Source: Nitrospirota bacterium
GTDB taxonomy: Bacteria; Nitrospirota; Thermodesulfovibrionia; SZUA-242
Length of the DNA stretch: 64,000 nt
Direction of reading: 5' to 3'
Assembly: GCA_016212095.1 (NCBI GenBank)
Contig: JACRHH010000035.1
Location: 1 to 64,000 of the forward strand
Part shown: positions 62,260 to 64,000 of the stretch, in pieces
How positions within the stretch are numbered: position 1 is the stretch's first letter
How the letters are laid out: every line of letters begins with the position of its first letter
Made by a program: the position numbers and the translations under genes
The notes under the pieces: model-generated
The model's input: only the letters and a program-made list of their open reading frames with translations
What the model was told of the DNA's origin: nothing
Databases searched by the model: none

Positions 62260-62644
62260 TGTGACCTCCGGCAAAAAACTGCTTTATTATTTCCTTCACA
62301 TGCCCGGCCACGGCGTCGCCCGAAACCGGTTTAACCAGATACGCCGCCGCGCCCGCGGCCATGGCCTTCTGCCGCTCCACGTCGTCGGATTCCGTTGTGA
62401 TCATCATGGCAGGTATATCGGCGTAATCCGGATTTGCCTTGAGGTTTTTTATCAGCTCAATCCCGTCCATGTTCGGCATGTTGAGGTCGGTCATTATCAG
62501 GCTCACGCGTTCGCGCGCAAGTTTTTCGAGCGCGTCGAACCCGTTTTCGGCCATCACCACCTCGAATCCCTTCTGCCGCACATACATGCCCAGGATCTTG
62601 CGGGTGGTGGAATCGTCGTCCACTATCATTATTTTTATCTTCAT
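62252..62644 (-). CDS. Second single-domain CheY-like response regulator
   Basis: 130 residues. [42 protein letters not shown], Asp in [24 protein letters not shown], and Lys in [11 protein letters not shown] show a complete receiver domain. The C-terminal sequence differs from CheY, so it may be a phosphate sink or regulate another target. It lies between cheR and cheY and overlaps the latter, in the same operon. Confidence 0.93.
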   Translation of the reverse strand: MKIKIMIVDDDSTTRKILGMYVRQKGFEVVMAENGFDALEKLARERVSLIMTDLNMPNMDGIELIKNLKANPDYADIPAMMITTESDDVERQKAMAAGAAAYLVKPVSGDAVAGHVKEIIKQFFAGGHNA

Positions 62645-62653
62645 GGCCAGTTC

Positions 62654-63475
62654 CTAACCCTTCTGATATACAACGGCCTTATTGACCGCCACCGGCTTGA
62701 ACGCCCTTGAAACCGCATGCAGGCTTTCGGAGGCGCCCACAAACAGGTAGCCGCCGGGATTCAGTGAATCGTAGAAGGATGACGCAAGCTTCTGCTTGGC
62801 CGGAGTATCGAAGTAAATCATCACGTTTCTGCAGAATATGAAGTCCATTCCGCGCACTCCCCTCATTCTGGCGTCGTCGAAGAGGTTCATCTCCTCTATC
62901 TGCACCAGCCGTTTCACCTGTGGAGCAACGGTGAATCCGCCGGATGTTTTAATGAAGTGCTTCTTCAGGAAATCCGGCGAGGTGTTCCGGAGCGCGTAGT
63001 CGCCGTAGACCGCCTTTCGCGCGCTTTCCACCGCGTCCCTGCTCAGGTCGGTTCCCAGGATTCTGCCGCTTGCCCGTCCTCCGGAAGCATCGACCATGTA
63101 CATCGCCAGTGTGTAAGGCTCCTCGCCGGTGGAGCATCCGGCTGACCAGATGTTGACCGAACCGCCGTTTTTGGATTTCAGCACCTGCGGCAGAAGCGTC
63201 TTTGCGAAAGCGTCCAGAAGAAGCGGCTCGCGAAAGAAACTGGTTTCGCGGGTGGTCACCAGATTGAAGAGCTGCACATGCTCGTTTGCGGTGTCGTACT
63301 TGAGCAGATACAGGTAGTCCTCGAAGCTCCGCAGGTTCTTCTCCTGAAGCCTTTTCTGGAGCCGGTTTTCGATCAGGTACTTTTTTGTGTCCTGAACATA
63401 TATGCCGCATTTCTTGTATATGAGATCGCGTATCTGAGTGAATGTGTCGTTTGAAAGCTTGATTAGCTCGTCCAT
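62654..63475 (-). CDS. cheR: Chemotaxis receptor methyltransferase CheR
   Basis: 273 residues from the ATG at 63475. The N-terminal CheR domain (IRDLIYKKCGIYVQDTKKYLIENRLQKRL) is followed by the SAM-binding domain: NIWSAGCSTGEEPYTLAMYM, ILGTDLSRDAVESARKAVYG, FIFCRNVMIYFD, and GGYLFVGASESL. It methylates glutamates of MCPs. The upstream gene ends 4 bases before it. The ribosome binding site is weak, so translation may depend on the HEAT-repeat gene upstream. Confidence 0.97.
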   Translation of the reverse strand: MDELIKLSNDTFTQIRDLIYKKCGIYVQDTKKYLIENRLQKRLQEKNLRSFEDYLYLLKYDTANEHVQLFNLVTTRETSFFREPLLLDAFAKTLLPQVLKSKNGGSVNIWSAGCSTGEEPYTLAMYMVDASGGRASGRILGTDLSRDAVESARKAVYGDYALRNTSPDFLKKHFIKTSGGFTVAPQVKRLVQIEEMNLFDDARMRGVRGMDFIFCRNVMIYFDTPAKQKLASSFYDSLNPGGYLFVGASESLHAVSRAFKPVAVNKAVVYQKG

Positions 63476-63479
63476 GGCG

Positions 63480-64000
63480 TTACTCTCTGGCCGCCATGAT
63501 TTCCAGGGCGCGCTCCGCTTCCTCGCGCACGAACGGATCGGCGTCATCCAGGCAGGCTCCGATATCGGAGCGGTTTCCAAACCGCGCCAGATAGCGAAGC
63601 GCCGCTATTCGCACCGGCCCTTCTTCCGCCGCCGTCAGAAGCTTTCTCACGCCCGGCGCAGCCGCCGCCTCGCCGATGTCCGACAACGCATCCACCGCAA
63701 ACATCCGCACCCACATATCCTTGTCGGACACGCGCCTGACAAGCGCCTTCCGCGCCGCATCGTCGCCGATGAAACCCAGTCCGCGAACCGCTGCCTTGCG
63801 AACTTCCGGATCGGTGCTTTTTGTCAGATTCGCAAGCGTGGCGCTCGCATTCTCCGATCCCGATGTCCCAAGCGACAGAACCGCCGCTATTCTCACCTTT
63901 GGATCGCTGTCCTTGATGAGATGAAGCAGTTCATCGCCCTGCGCCGTGCGCGCAACGGCAAGTCTAACTCCCGGTTTTTTACTTTTGGCCAGTTCGGTCA
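63480..64000 (-). CDS. HEAT-repeat protein, cut by the window end
   Basis: The frame is open to the last base of the window; about 173 residues are visible. At least five HEAT/armadillo-type repeats of about 31 residues occur (DPKVRIAAVLSLGTSG, DPEVRKAAVRGLGFIGDDAARKAL, DMWVRMFAVDALSDIGEAAAAPGV, GPVRIAALRYLARFGN, DPFVREEAERALEIM). HEAT repeats form a protein-binding superhelix. Such proteins occur next to chemotaxis genes in deltaproteobacteria and cyanobacteria-like systems. The N-terminus and any further domains are outside the window. Confidence 0.9.
   Translation of the reverse strand, partial: TELAKSKKPGVRLAVARTAQGDELLHLIKDSDPKVRIAAVLSLGTSGSENASATLANLTKSTDPEVRKAAVRGLGFIGDDAARKALVRRVSDKDMWVRMFAVDALSDIGEAAAAPGVRKLLTAAEEGPVRIAALRYLARFGNRSDIGACLDDADPFVREEAERALEIMAARE

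Overview
The window looks like chromosomal DNA from a Gram-negative (diderm), motile bacterium of moderately high GC content. BamD, an RlpA/SPOR protein and a heptose-phosphate adenylyltransferase point to an outer membrane with LPS. MotAB plus a full Che cluster point to flagellar motility. NorCB, a HAO-type multiheme cytochrome and an FNR-type site point to anaerobic or microaerobic nitrogen-oxide chemistry. The set of genes resembles deltaproteobacterial, Nitrospirota or related lineages, but the sequence alone does not settle the phylum. There is no rRNA operon, no CRISPR array and no intact prophage or insertion sequence.

Layout. 1-4600 is an accessory strip: a collagen-like secreted protein, several toxin-antitoxin (TA) modules or remnants, a DOMON-like gene, and two partial copies of the 3' end of mfd. 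4599-13822 is mostly housekeeping: mfd, rfaE2, a zinc-ribbon protein, an M23 peptidase, a Nudix hydrolase, an RluA-type pseudouridine synthase, and groESL under a CIRCE operator. 13911-19027 is a three-gene phosphorelay cluster. 19253-23458 holds gyrA, serS and three tRNAs ending in a terminator.

23514-33275 contains a WD40-like lipoprotein and a HAO-like multiheme cytochrome that share a SHOCT-like tail, 6S RNA, pyk, a PC4-like protein, a siroheme-type dehydrogenase, bamD, dapB, tyrS and rlpA. 33282-42564 holds a phosphatase, a nucleotidase, a PAP2 enzyme, an endonuclease III relative, a MacAB-like exporter, a translationally coupled pair (a soluble MgtE-like Mg sensor and an atypical Nramp transporter) and a VapBC pair. 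42644-48974 contains a polyferredoxin, norCB behind a well-placed FNR/DNR-type box, copA followed by an unlisted 59-residue Cys-rich protein, and a TA pair whose toxin is broken by a 17-bp tandem duplication.

49097-64000 is a motility and chemotaxis block on the minus strand: an MCP, a heme-binding EBDH-gamma-like protein, a small basic protein, HDOD, MotB, MotA, PilZ, CheW, an MCP, CheB, a CheA with two HPt domains, CheY, a second CheY-like protein, CheR and a HEAT-repeat protein cut by the window end.

The most unusual points are the repeated mfd 3' ends bordering TA cassettes, the MgtE-sensor/Nramp pair, the Cys-rich partner of CopA, the diheme NorC, and the multiheme cytochrome with a SHOCT-like tail.
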